NCBI GenBank assembly: GCA_024279035.1
Contig: JAJRSA010000013.1
Span: 155,889-219,888 of the forward strand
Length of the DNA: 64,000 nucleotides
DNA from: Alphaproteobacteria bacterium
Lineage (GTDB): Bacteria > Pseudomonadota > Alphaproteobacteria > Micavibrionales > Micavibrionaceae
Reading direction: 5' to 3'
Shown: positions 9,965-18,105 of the stretch, piece by piece
How the letters are laid out: every line of letters starts with the position of its first letter
How positions within the stretch are numbered: position 1 is the first letter of the stretch
Translations under genes and position numbers: made by a program
The notes under the pieces: model-generated
Told to the model about the DNA's origin: nothing
Seen by the model: only the letters and a program-made list of their open reading frames with translations
Database searches by the model: none

Positions 9965-10489
9965 TTAGAATTCTAATGCATCTTTTGTAGCTTCAATGGC
10001 GGCATCAATGTCTGATCCAGCGGCGGGCTCAGTGGCTTCGATGGCTGCTTTTGTTGCATCGTCTATGGCGTCTGTCGCCTCTTCTGTGAGGGCATCAGTT
10101 GTGGCGTCTGTCGCAGTGTCTACCGCAGTGTCCACAGAAACATCAGGTGTTTGTGTGCTAGAGAGCGCGTCAAGTGCATCTTCTGCTGTTTCAGAGACTG
10201 TTTCTGCAACGTCAGAGGCTGTGTCTGTTGTGGCTTCAATCGCAGAGCTTGCCGCGTCTGTCGTTGTATCAATCGCAGAGCTTGCAGCATCCATTGTTGT
10301 CTCAACAACAGAGCTTGTGGCGTCTGCCATTGTATCTAAAGAAGATGTGAATGTTGATTCGATGTCACCAGCAGCGGGGACAATCGTGTTGAATGTGCTG
10401 GCGTCTTGTTGTTCACCGCTGAAGTACCCAATCCCTGCAATCGCAACGATAGCAACCACAGCAACGGTTGTAAGTGATGATTTATTCAT
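9965..10489 (-). CDS. Membrane-anchored low-complexity Ala/Thr/Asp/Ser-rich protein
   Basis: 174 aa. Residues 5-24 form one hydrophobic segment (TTVAVVAIVAIAGIGYF), a signal anchor. Everything after it is built from degenerate repeats such as ATSSVVETTMDAASSAID and TTDAASSAIEATTDTASD, with an 11-residue-like periodicity, strongly acidic, lacking Cys, Trp and almost all aromatics. This suggests long amphipathic helices or disorder in the periplasm, as in apolipoprotein/LEA-like or phasin-like proteins. A good AAGGAGAGAG site precedes the ATG, and a strong terminator follows, so it is a monocistronic real gene. Function unknown. Confidence 0.65.
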   Translation of the reverse strand: MNKSSLTTVAVVAIVAIAGIGYFSGEQQDASTFNTIVPAAGDIESTFTSSLDTMADATSSVVETTMDAASSAIDTTTDAASSAIEATTDTASDVAETVSETAEDALDALSSTQTPDVSVDTAVDTATDATTDALTEEATDAIDDATKAAIEATEPAAGSDIDAAIEATKDALEF

Positions 10490-10622
10490 AGTTCTCTCTC
10501 CTTGGTTTTAGACTTATTTTTAGTTACGCATAACCCTTTTACAAGGGTGTATTATTTTTGATAAACTCAAATATACAGGCTATATATGCCGTATTCCCCT
10601 CTTGAATTGCAAGCTTTTTCTT

Positions 10623-11375
10623 TCAAGCCCCCACCCAGCCTTCATGAATACAGACAATTCCAAGGCTTAAGGGGGTTGATTTTGTACGTATAAACCCTGC
10701 GTTTTCCATGCGCTCTTCAAGGGCGTGTGGTTTTGGGAATTTACGGATACTTTCCACAAGATATTGATAGCTCTCCTCATCGTTGGCAATGAGTTTTCCG
10801 ACTTTTGGAATAATAGTGTAGGAATAGGTGTCATAGAGTTTCGCAAGCATGGGATTATTTACATGTGAAAACTCAAGACAGAAAAACCGCCCCCCCGGTT
10901 TAAGAACCCGTACAGCCTCTTTCAGGGCTTCATCGATATGCGTAACGTTTCGTAACCCAAAAGCAATCGTGTAGACATCATACATATTATCAGGCAAAGG
11001 CAGGCTTTCCGCATTCCCTGTGACCCACTCAAACCCATCTCCATACCCTTTGTCCAACGCACGGTCTCGTCCCACAGAGAGCATCGAGTGATTAATATCC
11101 GAAACAGTAATGTGTGTATCAGGGGCGGTGGCTTTCCGCAGACGAAACGCAATATCTCCTGTCCCTCCAGCCACATCAAGATAGTGATGATTTTTCCGAG
11201 GGCGGATCATACGGATCAATCGATCTTTCCACAGACGATGCACGCCCCCCGACATAAAATCATTCATCACATCATATTGACGCGCAACACTATCAAACAC
11301 CCCAAGCACGTTTGCGGTCTTTTCCTCGGGCGTGACGGGAATGTCTCCAAACCATGTTTTTTCTGGGTTGTTCAT
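10623..11375 (-). CDS. ubiE: Ubiquinone/menaquinone biosynthesis C-methyltransferase
   Basis: Class I SAM-dependent methyltransferase that methylates the benzoquinone ring carbon in ubiquinone synthesis. Motif I is YLDVAGGTGDIAFRL, followed by ITVSDINHSML (motif post I), FGLRNVTHIDEAL and GGRFFCLEFSHV, all typical of UbiE/COQ5. The ATG at 11375 is preceded by GAGGAC and gives 250 aa, the family's usual length; the frame is open to 11435 but without support. It begins close to the start of the divergent ATPase island. Confidence 0.95.
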   Translation of the reverse strand: MNNPEKTWFGDIPVTPEEKTANVLGVFDSVARQYDVMNDFMSGGVHRLWKDRLIRMIRPRKNHHYLDVAGGTGDIAFRLRKATAPDTHITVSDINHSMLSVGRDRALDKGYGDGFEWVTGNAESLPLPDNMYDVYTIAFGLRNVTHIDEALKEAVRVLKPGGRFFCLEFSHVNNPMLAKLYDTYSYTIIPKVGKLIANDEESYQYLVESIRKFPKPHALEERMENAGFIRTKSTPLSLGIVCIHEGWVGA

Positions 11376-11518
11376 GATGTCCTCGTCTAGCATACTCTGT
11401 ATGAGATGGCTAGATGCATATGCATGCCCGTTCAATTAAAAACCCTTGCTAAATGAAAAAGAGTGCACTAAGTCTATCTTTAAAAATCAACGGTAAAATG
11501 TTAAAAAGGGACTTTAAC

Positions 11519-12727
11519 ATGTTAAAATCTATTAAAGTGACAAATTTTTACAGCATAGGAAAGGAGCAAAAACTCTCTTTTGAGATTAACAAGAGCGAAA
11601 TGCTTGATGAGTCTTCAAGAACTGTCTTCGATAAAAACATTAACTTAGTTAATAGCATTATTGGTGCTAATGGTTCGGGTAAGACAACAATACTAAAAGC
11701 ACTCTCATTTATCCTATGGTTCATGCATGATTCTTACAGATCGATGTCTATTGGAGAAGATATTCCTGTTGATTCCCATCAGTTAAACAAGAACAAGCCA
11801 AGTCAAATTGAAATAGAATTTTTTAATGAAGGACGTTTCTTTCAATATAAGATTGAATTAAATCTAAAAGAGGTTATTTCTGAGTTTCTAGGGGAGCATA
11901 TTGAAAAAGGATATTCTCAAATTTTTGAATATAGAAGAAATCAAGAAGATTGGAATTTCAAAGCTCCTAAACTTAAGATCAATAAAGAAGATCTTCAGCG
12001 TTTTAGAGAAAAGAAAAATGTTGCTGTTTTTTCAAGCCTTCTTGCAACAGGGTATTTAAATGACTTTATTTTTATAAAAAATGTAGAGAGTAATGTTACT
12101 AATATGGGCATGTTGAATAAACATCCATTCGGATCATTTCTAGAAACATCAGAAAGATTTTTCAAAAATAAAGAGCTAAAAGAAGATGCACTATCCTTTG
12201 TTAGGGACATCGACTTAGGAGTTTCTGACTTTAATTTTACGGTAATAGAAAGATCTGTGAAAGATAAGCTGGATGCAGAAAAAAAAGAGCCTGCTCTTTT
12301 ATGTACACATAAATCTAATGTATCTTCTTTTGAACTTCTACTCTTTAATGAAAGTAATGGAACACAACGCAGTCTTCATATGTTTTCTGAAATCAGTTTG
12401 ATTTTGAAAACGGGAGGGGTGTATATTGTGGATGAAATTGAATCTGGGTTGCATCCTGATGTGGTTAAAAAAATTATTTCCTTATTTGAAAGTAAAGAAA
12501 CGAACCCTCATCATGCTCAAATTATTTTTTCAACCCACCAACACATCCTTTTGAATGATAGAACCAAGACTCAAATATTTATAGCAGAAAAAGGCAATGA
12601 AAAATTTGAGACAGAAATTTATCGTCTAGATGATGTGAATGATGTTAGAAATGATGAAAATTTCTTTCAGAAATATAAGGTGGGGACATATGGTGGAACA
12701 CCTGAAATAAATTGGCTCGGGGCTTAG
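11519..12727 (+). CDS. AAA15-family (RloA/OLD-like) ATPase, probable defence component
   Basis: 402 aa. An SMC/ABC-like ATPase head: Walker A IGANGSGKTT at residues 48-57, Walker B VYIVDEIESGLHPD with Asp305-Glu306, and the switch histidine in IIFSTHQHILLN. A signature-like segment is SFELLLFNESNGTQRS. This layout matches AAA15 ATPases annotated as RloA or AbiEii/OLD-like. The next gene is an RloB-like partner starting two bases after this stop. The DNA is visibly more AT-rich than ubiE and murJ on either side, suggesting acquisition. By analogy with ATPase-TOPRIM pairs such as PARIS it could sense phage and trigger its partner; that is inference. Confidence 0.8.
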   Translation: MLKSIKVTNFYSIGKEQKLSFEINKSEMLDESSRTVFDKNINLVNSIIGANGSGKTTILKALSFILWFMHDSYRSMSIGEDIPVDSHQLNKNKPSQIEIEFFNEGRFFQYKIELNLKEVISEFLGEHIEKGYSQIFEYRRNQEDWNFKAPKLKINKEDLQRFREKKNVAVFSSLLATGYLNDFIFIKNVESNVTNMGMLNKHPFGSFLETSERFFKNKELKEDALSFVRDIDLGVSDFNFTVIERSVKDKLDAEKKEPALLCTHKSNVSSFELLLFNESNGTQRSLHMFSEISLILKTGGVYIVDEIESGLHPDVVKKIISLFESKETNPHHAQIIFSTHQHILLNDRTKTQIFIAEKGNEKFETEIYRLDDVNDVRNDENFFQKYKVGTYGGTPEINWLGA

Positions 12728-12729
12728 AT

Positions 12730-13341
12730 GTGGGAAAAAAGAACAGAGTAAAAAAAAGAACAGTTTTTGCCTCTATTGAGGGGGAAAATACAGAAATAGG
12801 GTTTTTTAAACTTTTAAAAGAGTTGTATTTTGACCAATCAACAACAAGCTTAAGGGAAAAACCTGTAGGGGGAGGTAATCCTGACCATATCATTGGGTTT
12901 GCTTTTAAGGAGTGTTCTAGAACTAATTCTTTTGCATGGATAGATGAAGACACTGATATAAAAAAAGATACGCGAGAGAGGCTCTTTAAAGAGTGGCGTG
13001 TTGACGATGAAAAAAAAGAAGATTTATTAAACTGTCCTTTGAAAGATCTTCAAAGACGGTTTAATCCAGATATAAGAAATCCTATCTTGATTGTTTCTCA
13101 ACCAGTTTGTGTAGAATCTTTAATTTTAAGAACGTTGGGGAGAAAACCTACACATAGTACATTTGATGAAAAGACAAGAAAAAAGCAGGTAGACGATCTT
13201 AAATCCTCACTAGCTGGATTGACGGAGAGGATGCCTTTATATGATTATTTAAAAGAACATCTGACAAAAGACATTTTGGATCAAAAACGAATAGAAATTC
13301 CCGAACTTGATTTGTTAATCAAAATGGTTTCTGGAGACTAG
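12730..13341 (+). CDS. RloB-like protein (TOPRIM-like putative nuclease), partner of the AAA15 ATPase
   Basis: 203 aa from a GTG at 12730; an in-frame TTG at 12712 overlaps the ATPase gene and is the alternative. The N-terminus has EGENTEIGFFKLL (residues 17-29), the family's conserved Glu motif, and WIDEDTDIKKD at 70-80 supplies the acidic triad expected of a TOPRIM-type metal site. The middle PVCVESLILRTLG resembles the family's conserved PCFExWLL-like segment. RloB was first noted in type I restriction loci and is regularly coupled to AAA15 ATPases. Function is inferred: a nuclease-like effector kept in check by its ATPase partner. Confidence 0.72.
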   Translation: MGKKNRVKKRTVFASIEGENTEIGFFKLLKELYFDQSTTSLREKPVGGGNPDHIIGFAFKECSRTNSFAWIDEDTDIKKDTRERLFKEWRVDDEKKEDLLNCPLKDLQRRFNPDIRNPILIVSQPVCVESLILRTLGRKPTHSTFDEKTRKKQVDDLKSSLAGLTERMPLYDYLKEHLTKDILDQKRIEIPELDLLIKMVSGD

Positions 13342-13367
13342 TACCCCTTATGCTATAGGAGATATCT

Positions 13368-14924
13368 ATGAAACTCATCAAAGCCATGGCAACAGTTGCG
13401 GGATTGACGATGGTCTCGCGGGGGGCGGGATTTGTGCGGGATGTCTTGACGGCGGCGATTTTGGGCGCAGGGTCGATTGCGGATGCGTTTTTTGTGGCGT
13501 TGAAATTGCCTAATTTCTTTCGGCGGGTGACGGCAGAGGGGGCGTTTAGTGTCTCCTTTGTGCCTCTTTATTCTAAGAAACTCGAAGGAGAGAATGGGCA
13601 AGAGGCGGCGGATGCGTTTGCTTCGGATGCCTTGTCTTGTCTAGCGGTGGCGCTGTCCATTTTTACCCTTCTTATGATGATGTCCATGCCTCTTGTGGTG
13701 ATGGGAATTGCGCCTGGGTTTGAGCAAGAGGGGGCGCGGTTTGATTTGGCGGTGGATTTGTCTCGGATTACCTTTCCCTATTTATTCTTGATCTCGATGA
13801 CGGCCTTATTGGGAGGTATTCTTAACGCGCATGGGCGTTATGGACCATTTGCCGCTGCGCCCATTTTGTTTAATTTATCTTTGATTACAGCGCTTTTAGT
13901 CGGACGGCATTATACCCCGACGGTTGGACATGCTCTGGCATGGGGCATTTTTGTCGCGGGAGTATTACAGCTTTTATTCATGATCTTTTTCACGCTCCGT
14001 GAGAACATACACTTAAAAATTAAAAAACCGCAGGTGTCTGGGGATGTGAAAAGGCTTTTGATGTTGATGGGGCCGGGGGTGATTGGAGCAGGGGTTGTGC
14101 ATATTAATTTGTTTGCGGACATGATTATCGCTTCTTTTTTGCCGACAGGTTCAATCTCGTATCTTTATTATGCTGATCGGCTCAATCAATTGCCTCTCGG
14201 TGTGGTGGGGATTGCTGTGGGAACGGCGCTTTTGCCTCTGCTCTCAAAAGCATTGATCTCAGAAGATAAAAGTGAGGCCAACGGCCTGTTCAATCGTGCG
14301 TTGGAATATTGTTTTCTCTTGGCGTTGCCAGCTACCGCTGCTCTCATTATAATTCCTGATGTCCTTATTAAAGTTTTGTTTGAACGTGGTGCGTTTGATG
14401 CCAATGATGCCGCCGTGACCGCGATGGTGTTGCGATGCTATGCGATTGGCTTGCCCGCCTATATTGCGGTGAAAGTATTTTCTACTGTGTATTGGGCCAA
14501 TGAGGACACGGTCTCTCCTGTCAAAGTCTCTGTGAAGGTGACGCTCTTAAATATCATATTGGCGCTGATCTTGTCTCGTTTTATGGGCGTGGTAGGGATT
14601 GCGTTGGCAACAGGAGGGGTCGCATGGCTTCAATTTATTTTGCTCAAGCGAGGTCTAAAAGACAAAGAAGAAGCGCATCTTGATCCACGCTTTAAACGGC
14701 ATTTTATCAAAATTGTGTTTTCGACTTGCCTCATGGGGGCTGTTTTGGTTATGGTGAAAATCTTATGCGGAGATATTCTTGACCATGGTACATCACTTCA
14801 GACATTTATGGCGCTCGTGGCGCTGATCCTAAGTGGTCTTGTGACCTATGCGATTGCTGTGATAGCCACAGGCATACTCTCTCCTCAACATTTCAAAACA
14901 CTCTTTACAAAGAAAAAATCATGA
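13368..14924 (+). CDS. murJ: Lipid II flippase MurJ (MviN)
   Basis: 518 aa, about 14 membrane segments. Translocates lipid-linked peptidoglycan precursors across the inner membrane. The N-terminus GLTMVSRGAGFVRDVLTAA and the conserved PNFFRRVTAEGAFSVSFVPLY are diagnostic of MurJ, as are the YYADRLNQLPLGVVGIA and VLFERGAFDA segments. AGGAGATATCT provides a clear ribosome site. It overlaps trpS by four bases (ATGA), so the two are co-translated. The pair resumes the base composition of the host after the AT-rich ATPase/RloB island. Confidence 0.96.
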   Translation: MKLIKAMATVAGLTMVSRGAGFVRDVLTAAILGAGSIADAFFVALKLPNFFRRVTAEGAFSVSFVPLYSKKLEGENGQEAADAFASDALSCLAVALSIFTLLMMMSMPLVVMGIAPGFEQEGARFDLAVDLSRITFPYLFLISMTALLGGILNAHGRYGPFAAAPILFNLSLITALLVGRHYTPTVGHALAWGIFVAGVLQLLFMIFFTLRENIHLKIKKPQVSGDVKRLLMLMGPGVIGAGVVHINLFADMIIASFLPTGSISYLYYADRLNQLPLGVVGIAVGTALLPLLSKALISEDKSEANGLFNRALEYCFLLALPATAALIIIPDVLIKVLFERGAFDANDAAVTAMVLRCYAIGLPAYIAVKVFSTVYWANEDTVSPVKVSVKVTLLNIILALILSRFMGVVGIALATGGVAWLQFILLKRGLKDKEEAHLDPRFKRHFIKIVFSTCLMGAVLVMVKILCGDILDHGTSLQTFMALVALILSGLVTYAIAVIATGILSPQHFKTLFTKKKS

Positions 14925-15940
14925 CACAAAAACGCATTTTATCGGGGATGCAACCGACAAATAACCTTCATCTTGGGAATTATCTTGGGGCGCTTAAAAA
15001 TTGGGTGGCGTTGCAAGAAGAGGGCGCAGAGTGCCTCTATTGTATTGTTGATTTACACGCCATTACGATGCCTCAAGATCCTGATGATCTCAGACGCTCT
15101 ACACGAGAGATCGCAGCAGGCTATATTGCGTGTGGGATTGATCCAACCCAATCGATTATTTTCCCGCAGTCGATGGTGGCAGGACACTCACAACTCATGT
15201 GGTTGCTGGCGACGATGACGCAAGTGGGGAAGCTTAATCGCATGACTCAATTTAAAGACAAAGCAGGGAAAAACGCGGAAAAGGCAGGGCTTGGCTTGTA
15301 TGCTTACCCTGTGTTGATGGCTGCCGATATTTTGCTCTATAAGGCCACACATGTGCCCGTAGGCGATGACCAAAAACAGCATTTAGAGCTGGCGCGTGAA
15401 ATTGCCTCCACCTTCAATCATCGCTATAAGCAAGAGTTCTTTGTTCCCCCCGCGCCTTATATTATGGGTGAAGCCACGCGTGTGATGTCTTTACGGGATG
15501 GCACACAGAAAATGAGTAAATCGGCAGAGTCTGATATGAGTCGAATCAATTTGATTGATGATGCCGATACCATCGCCAAGAAAATCCGTAAAGCCAAGAC
15601 AGACGCCGCGCCTTTGCCTGAGACTATAAAAGACCTTGAAAACCGCCCCGAGGCTAAAAACCTTATTACAATTTATGCCTCTCTCTTAGATAAAACCTCT
15701 CAAGAGGTGCTTACTGAGCTTGCAGGGAAACAATTTTCAGAGTTTAAGCCTTTGTTGGTGGATGTCGCTGTCGCGCATTTAGCGCCAATTACCGCACGTA
15801 TGAATGATTTAATGCGGGATGTCTCAGAGATTGATAAAATCCTAAAGGACGGTGCAGAGAAAGCCAATGCGCTCGCAGAGCCTGTGGTAAGAGAGACGAT
15901 GGATATCATGGGGTTTTTGATAAATAAAGCTCGATTTTAA
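14921..15940 (+). CDS. trpS: Tryptophanyl-tRNA synthetase
   Basis: 339 aa class Ic synthetase charging tRNA-Trp. The HIGH-like motif is PTNNLHLGNYLGAL at residues 12-25, the KMSKS loop is GTQKMSKSAESD near residue 193, and the tryptophan-pocket region YPVLMAADILLYKA is present. Length and architecture are normal. It shares an ATGA overlap with murJ. A tRNA-Trp gene occurs elsewhere in this window (34765-34840). Confidence 0.97.
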   Translation: MTQKRILSGMQPTNNLHLGNYLGALKNWVALQEEGAECLYCIVDLHAITMPQDPDDLRRSTREIAAGYIACGIDPTQSIIFPQSMVAGHSQLMWLLATMTQVGKLNRMTQFKDKAGKNAEKAGLGLYAYPVLMAADILLYKATHVPVGDDQKQHLELAREIASTFNHRYKQEFFVPPAPYIMGEATRVMSLRDGTQKMSKSAESDMSRINLIDDADTIAKKIRKAKTDAAPLPETIKDLENRPEAKNLITIYASLLDKTSQEVLTELAGKQFSEFKPLLVDVAVAHLAPITARMNDLMRDVSEIDKILKDGAEKANALAEPVVRETMDIMGFLINKARF

Positions 15941-16004
15941 CTTTTACCCTCTTATTTGCATTTTACTTTTGCATTTTTGGTCAACTCGTATCATTATAGT
16001 CGGT

Positions 16005-16667
16005 ATGAAAAATATAGCTCTCTTTCTTTCGGTATGTGGTTTAAGTTTGACAAGTGGCGTGAGCGCTTCTCAAGCAGATTATTTTGTGTGGCAGGATTCT
16101 GTGACAGGCGTGAATCTCTCGTATCCTGATACATGGCGCCAAGGTAATAATAGGGCCCCCGATGATTTAATTACACTCCTCGCCCCTAATGATGATGGTG
16201 GGACGCCTCAATGTCGTGTCCGTGCACGCAAAGATGGGCGTTTTGGATTTTACCCTGTGGAGTTTGCTGCAGATGTTCAAAAAGTAGCCTACGGGCGAGA
16301 GTTTTGGGATGTCTATCTTTCCTCTCATGATGATGTGGTCGTGCATGATTTTAAAGAAACAACGGGGCTTGGGCGAGGGTTTGGGAGTTCTGTGCTCTCT
16401 TCCTATAAGACAACTTATCCTGTAAAAGGCCAACAACGCTCCGCCCTGTTGGCTGTTGGGTTGTATAATGCGAAAACATATATCTTTGAATGCTCTGCGG
16501 ATACAGAAGTCTTTAATGACTGGTATCCTCGTTTTTCCTCTATCTTGAAATCACTGGACACTAAAAAGGTCAATCATGAGCTCTTACAAGGGGAAAATGC
16601 GGATATGACCTTGAGTAGAAGCGTTGGTTTCACAGATAAGACAAAGCGTTATCGCTTTAATCAGTAA
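16005..16667 (+). CDS. Secreted hypothetical protein
   Basis: 220 aa from the ATG at 16005. A signal peptide is clear: basic MKN, hydrophobic IALFLSVCGLSLTSG and a cleavage site near VSASQA. The mature part opens with FVWQDSVTGVNLSYPDTW, resembling periplasmic PsbP/MOG1-like proteins in which a single domain follows the leader, but I cannot assign a family. The frame is open back to a TTG at 15969 without merit. It ends one base before the Nfu-type gene, and probably belongs to the same operon. Confidence 0.65.
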   Translation: MKNIALFLSVCGLSLTSGVSASQADYFVWQDSVTGVNLSYPDTWRQGNNRAPDDLITLLAPNDDGGTPQCRVRARKDGRFGFYPVEFAADVQKVAYGREFWDVYLSSHDDVVVHDFKETTGLGRGFGSSVLSSYKTTYPVKGQQRSALLAVGLYNAKTYIFECSADTEVFNDWYPRFSSILKSLDTKKVNHELLQGENADMTLSRSVGFTDKTKRYRFNQ

Positions 16668-16668
16668 A

Positions 16669-17226
16669 ATGTTTATCCAAACAGAACAAACCCCCAACCC
16701 AGCCAGTTTAAAATTTCTGCCGGGGACAATTCTTCTTGAAAACCGCAAGGCAGAGTTTACCACGCAAGAAGAAGCTGAACGCTATTCTCCCTTAGCAGAG
16801 CGCTTGTTTCGGATTGAAGGCGTGGCTCAAATATTTATCGCCGATGATTTTGTAACGGTGACCAAAACACAAGAGGCAACGTGGGAAAATCTTAAGGCAT
16901 TGGTTATGACAGCCTTGATGCAACATCTCACTTTTGTAGAACCCCTTGTCCATGAAGAATTCTTTAAAAGTCAGGGGGACAAGCCAGAGTATGAGGATGA
17001 AATCATCATTCAAATTATTGCACTTTTGGATGAGCGTGTCCGCCCTGCGGTGGCGCAAGATGGCGGAGATATTGAATTTGATAGCTTTGTGGACGGTGTT
17101 TTATATCTGCGGATGCGTGGCGCGTGCTCTGGCTGTCCAAGCTCAACCATGACTCTTAAATCTGGAATTGAGAGTATGATGAAACATTATATTCCCGAGG
17201 TTCTCTCCGTTGAAGCGGTGCTCTAG
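16669..17226 (+). CDS. Nfu-type Fe-S cluster carrier protein
   Basis: 185 aa. An N-terminal Nfu_N domain (MFIQTEQTPNPASLKFLPG) is followed by a NifU C-terminal domain (VRPAVAQDGGDIEFDSF) with the cluster-binding CxxC in GACSGCPSS. Such proteins receive Fe-S clusters and deliver them to client enzymes; the two-domain form is characteristic of alphaproteobacteria and mitochondria. The start at 16669 is the homologous one; an upstream frame to 16624 overlaps the preceding gene. tsaB starts two bases after the stop. Confidence 0.93.
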   Translation: MFIQTEQTPNPASLKFLPGTILLENRKAEFTTQEEAERYSPLAERLFRIEGVAQIFIADDFVTVTKTQEATWENLKALVMTALMQHLTFVEPLVHEEFFKSQGDKPEYEDEIIIQIIALLDERVRPAVAQDGGDIEFDSFVDGVLYLRMRGACSGCPSSTMTLKSGIESMMKHYIPEVLSVEAVL

Positions 17227-17228
17227 AA

Positions 17229-17864
17229 ATGAAAAATATCCTTGCCATTGAGACAGCACTTGAAGCTTGTGGCGTGTCTGTTGCCACAGGAGATCAATGT
17301 CATACAATATTTGAACCCATGAAACGCGGACAAACCGAACGTCTCATTCCTATGGTGATGGAGGCCTGTGAGGGCGTTAATATAACGCTCAAAGACGTGG
17401 AAGCTGTGTGTGTTACTCGCGGGCCAGGGAGTTTTACAGGCGTGCGCGTCGGTTTATCCGTTGCACGCACGCTCGCAAATATTAGAGAGATCCCCTTATA
17501 TGGTCTCACCAGTTTTGAAGCGTTGAGTCTCTTTATGGAAGGAAAATCAAGCTATGGAATTGTTTTAGAAAGCAAACGCACAGATGTTTATTTTCAAGCC
17601 ATCGTGGACGGGCAGGCACAAGAGCCGTGTGTGACAACATATGAGTCTCTTCTTGAAACCTACCCTGACCTTGAATTGATTGGCAATGTCGCTCCCCTCC
17701 AGTTTGATCAAAAAGCTCTTACTGTGAAAATGATTGAGTATGTGCAGAGCGGACAAGCTGAAGAAGGCCAGATCTCTCCCTATTATTGCCGTGAGGCGGA
17801 TATCTCTGCCTCCAAGAAAAAATATAGAACAATGTCTTCTGATGTATTGGACTCTCTTTTATAG
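17229..17864 (+). CDS. tsaB: tRNA threonylcarbamoyladenosine biosynthesis protein TsaB
   Basis: 211 aa. Non-catalytic partner of TsaD in t6A37 formation on ANN-decoding tRNAs. The actin-like N-terminal fold shows ILAIETALEACGVSV and the signature TRGPGSFTGVRVGLSVARTLA, where TsaB proteins dimerise with TsaD. The C-terminus YYCREADIS is typical. Placed two bases after the Nfu-type gene. A palindromic repeat follows it at 17902-17969. Confidence 0.93.
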   Translation: MKNILAIETALEACGVSVATGDQCHTIFEPMKRGQTERLIPMVMEACEGVNITLKDVEAVCVTRGPGSFTGVRVGLSVARTLANIREIPLYGLTSFEALSLFMEGKSSYGIVLESKRTDVYFQAIVDGQAQEPCVTTYESLLETYPDLELIGNVAPLQFDQKALTVKMIEYVQSGQAEEGQISPYYCREADISASKKKYRTMSSDVLDSLL

Positions 17865-17901
17865 TTGTTTTTCAATAAGAATTAGATACACATCACACGC
17901 T

Positions 17902-17969
17902 GTCATCCTGAACTTGTTTCAGAATCTCCTGCTTATATTCTCCAGATCCTGAAACAAGTTCAGGATGAC
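17902..17969. repeat. Palindromic intergenic repeat, second copy
   Basis: Arms at 17902-17926 and 17945-17969 form the same 25-base inverted repeat as at 3988-4055, with one mismatch in the left arm (cagaatc instead of caggatc). It lies between tsaB and the histidine kinase and could terminate the operon. Confidence 0.85.
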
Positions 17970-18105
17970 GGTAAAGGGGATCTATAGAATAGCTTTCCCC
18001 TCTAGTGAGTACGTAAAGACTACGCCAGTGTGCGCTCTGTGGTTTCTCTTTTTATCGGCATACACTCTATGGCTGAGAGTCTATAATCAGCAAGGGTGTT
18101 TATCT

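Noticed and set aside
9996-10511. 171-aa frame on the plus strand opposite the low-complexity protein
   Set aside because: A mirror of the repetitive Ala/Thr-rich coding sequence, with the same repeats in antisense; the minus-strand frame has the signal anchor and ribosome site.
17965-18105. N-terminal membrane segment of the histidine kinase
   Set aside because: It requires a start within the palindromic repeat; the ATG at 18106 has a better site. It is kept as a possibility only.
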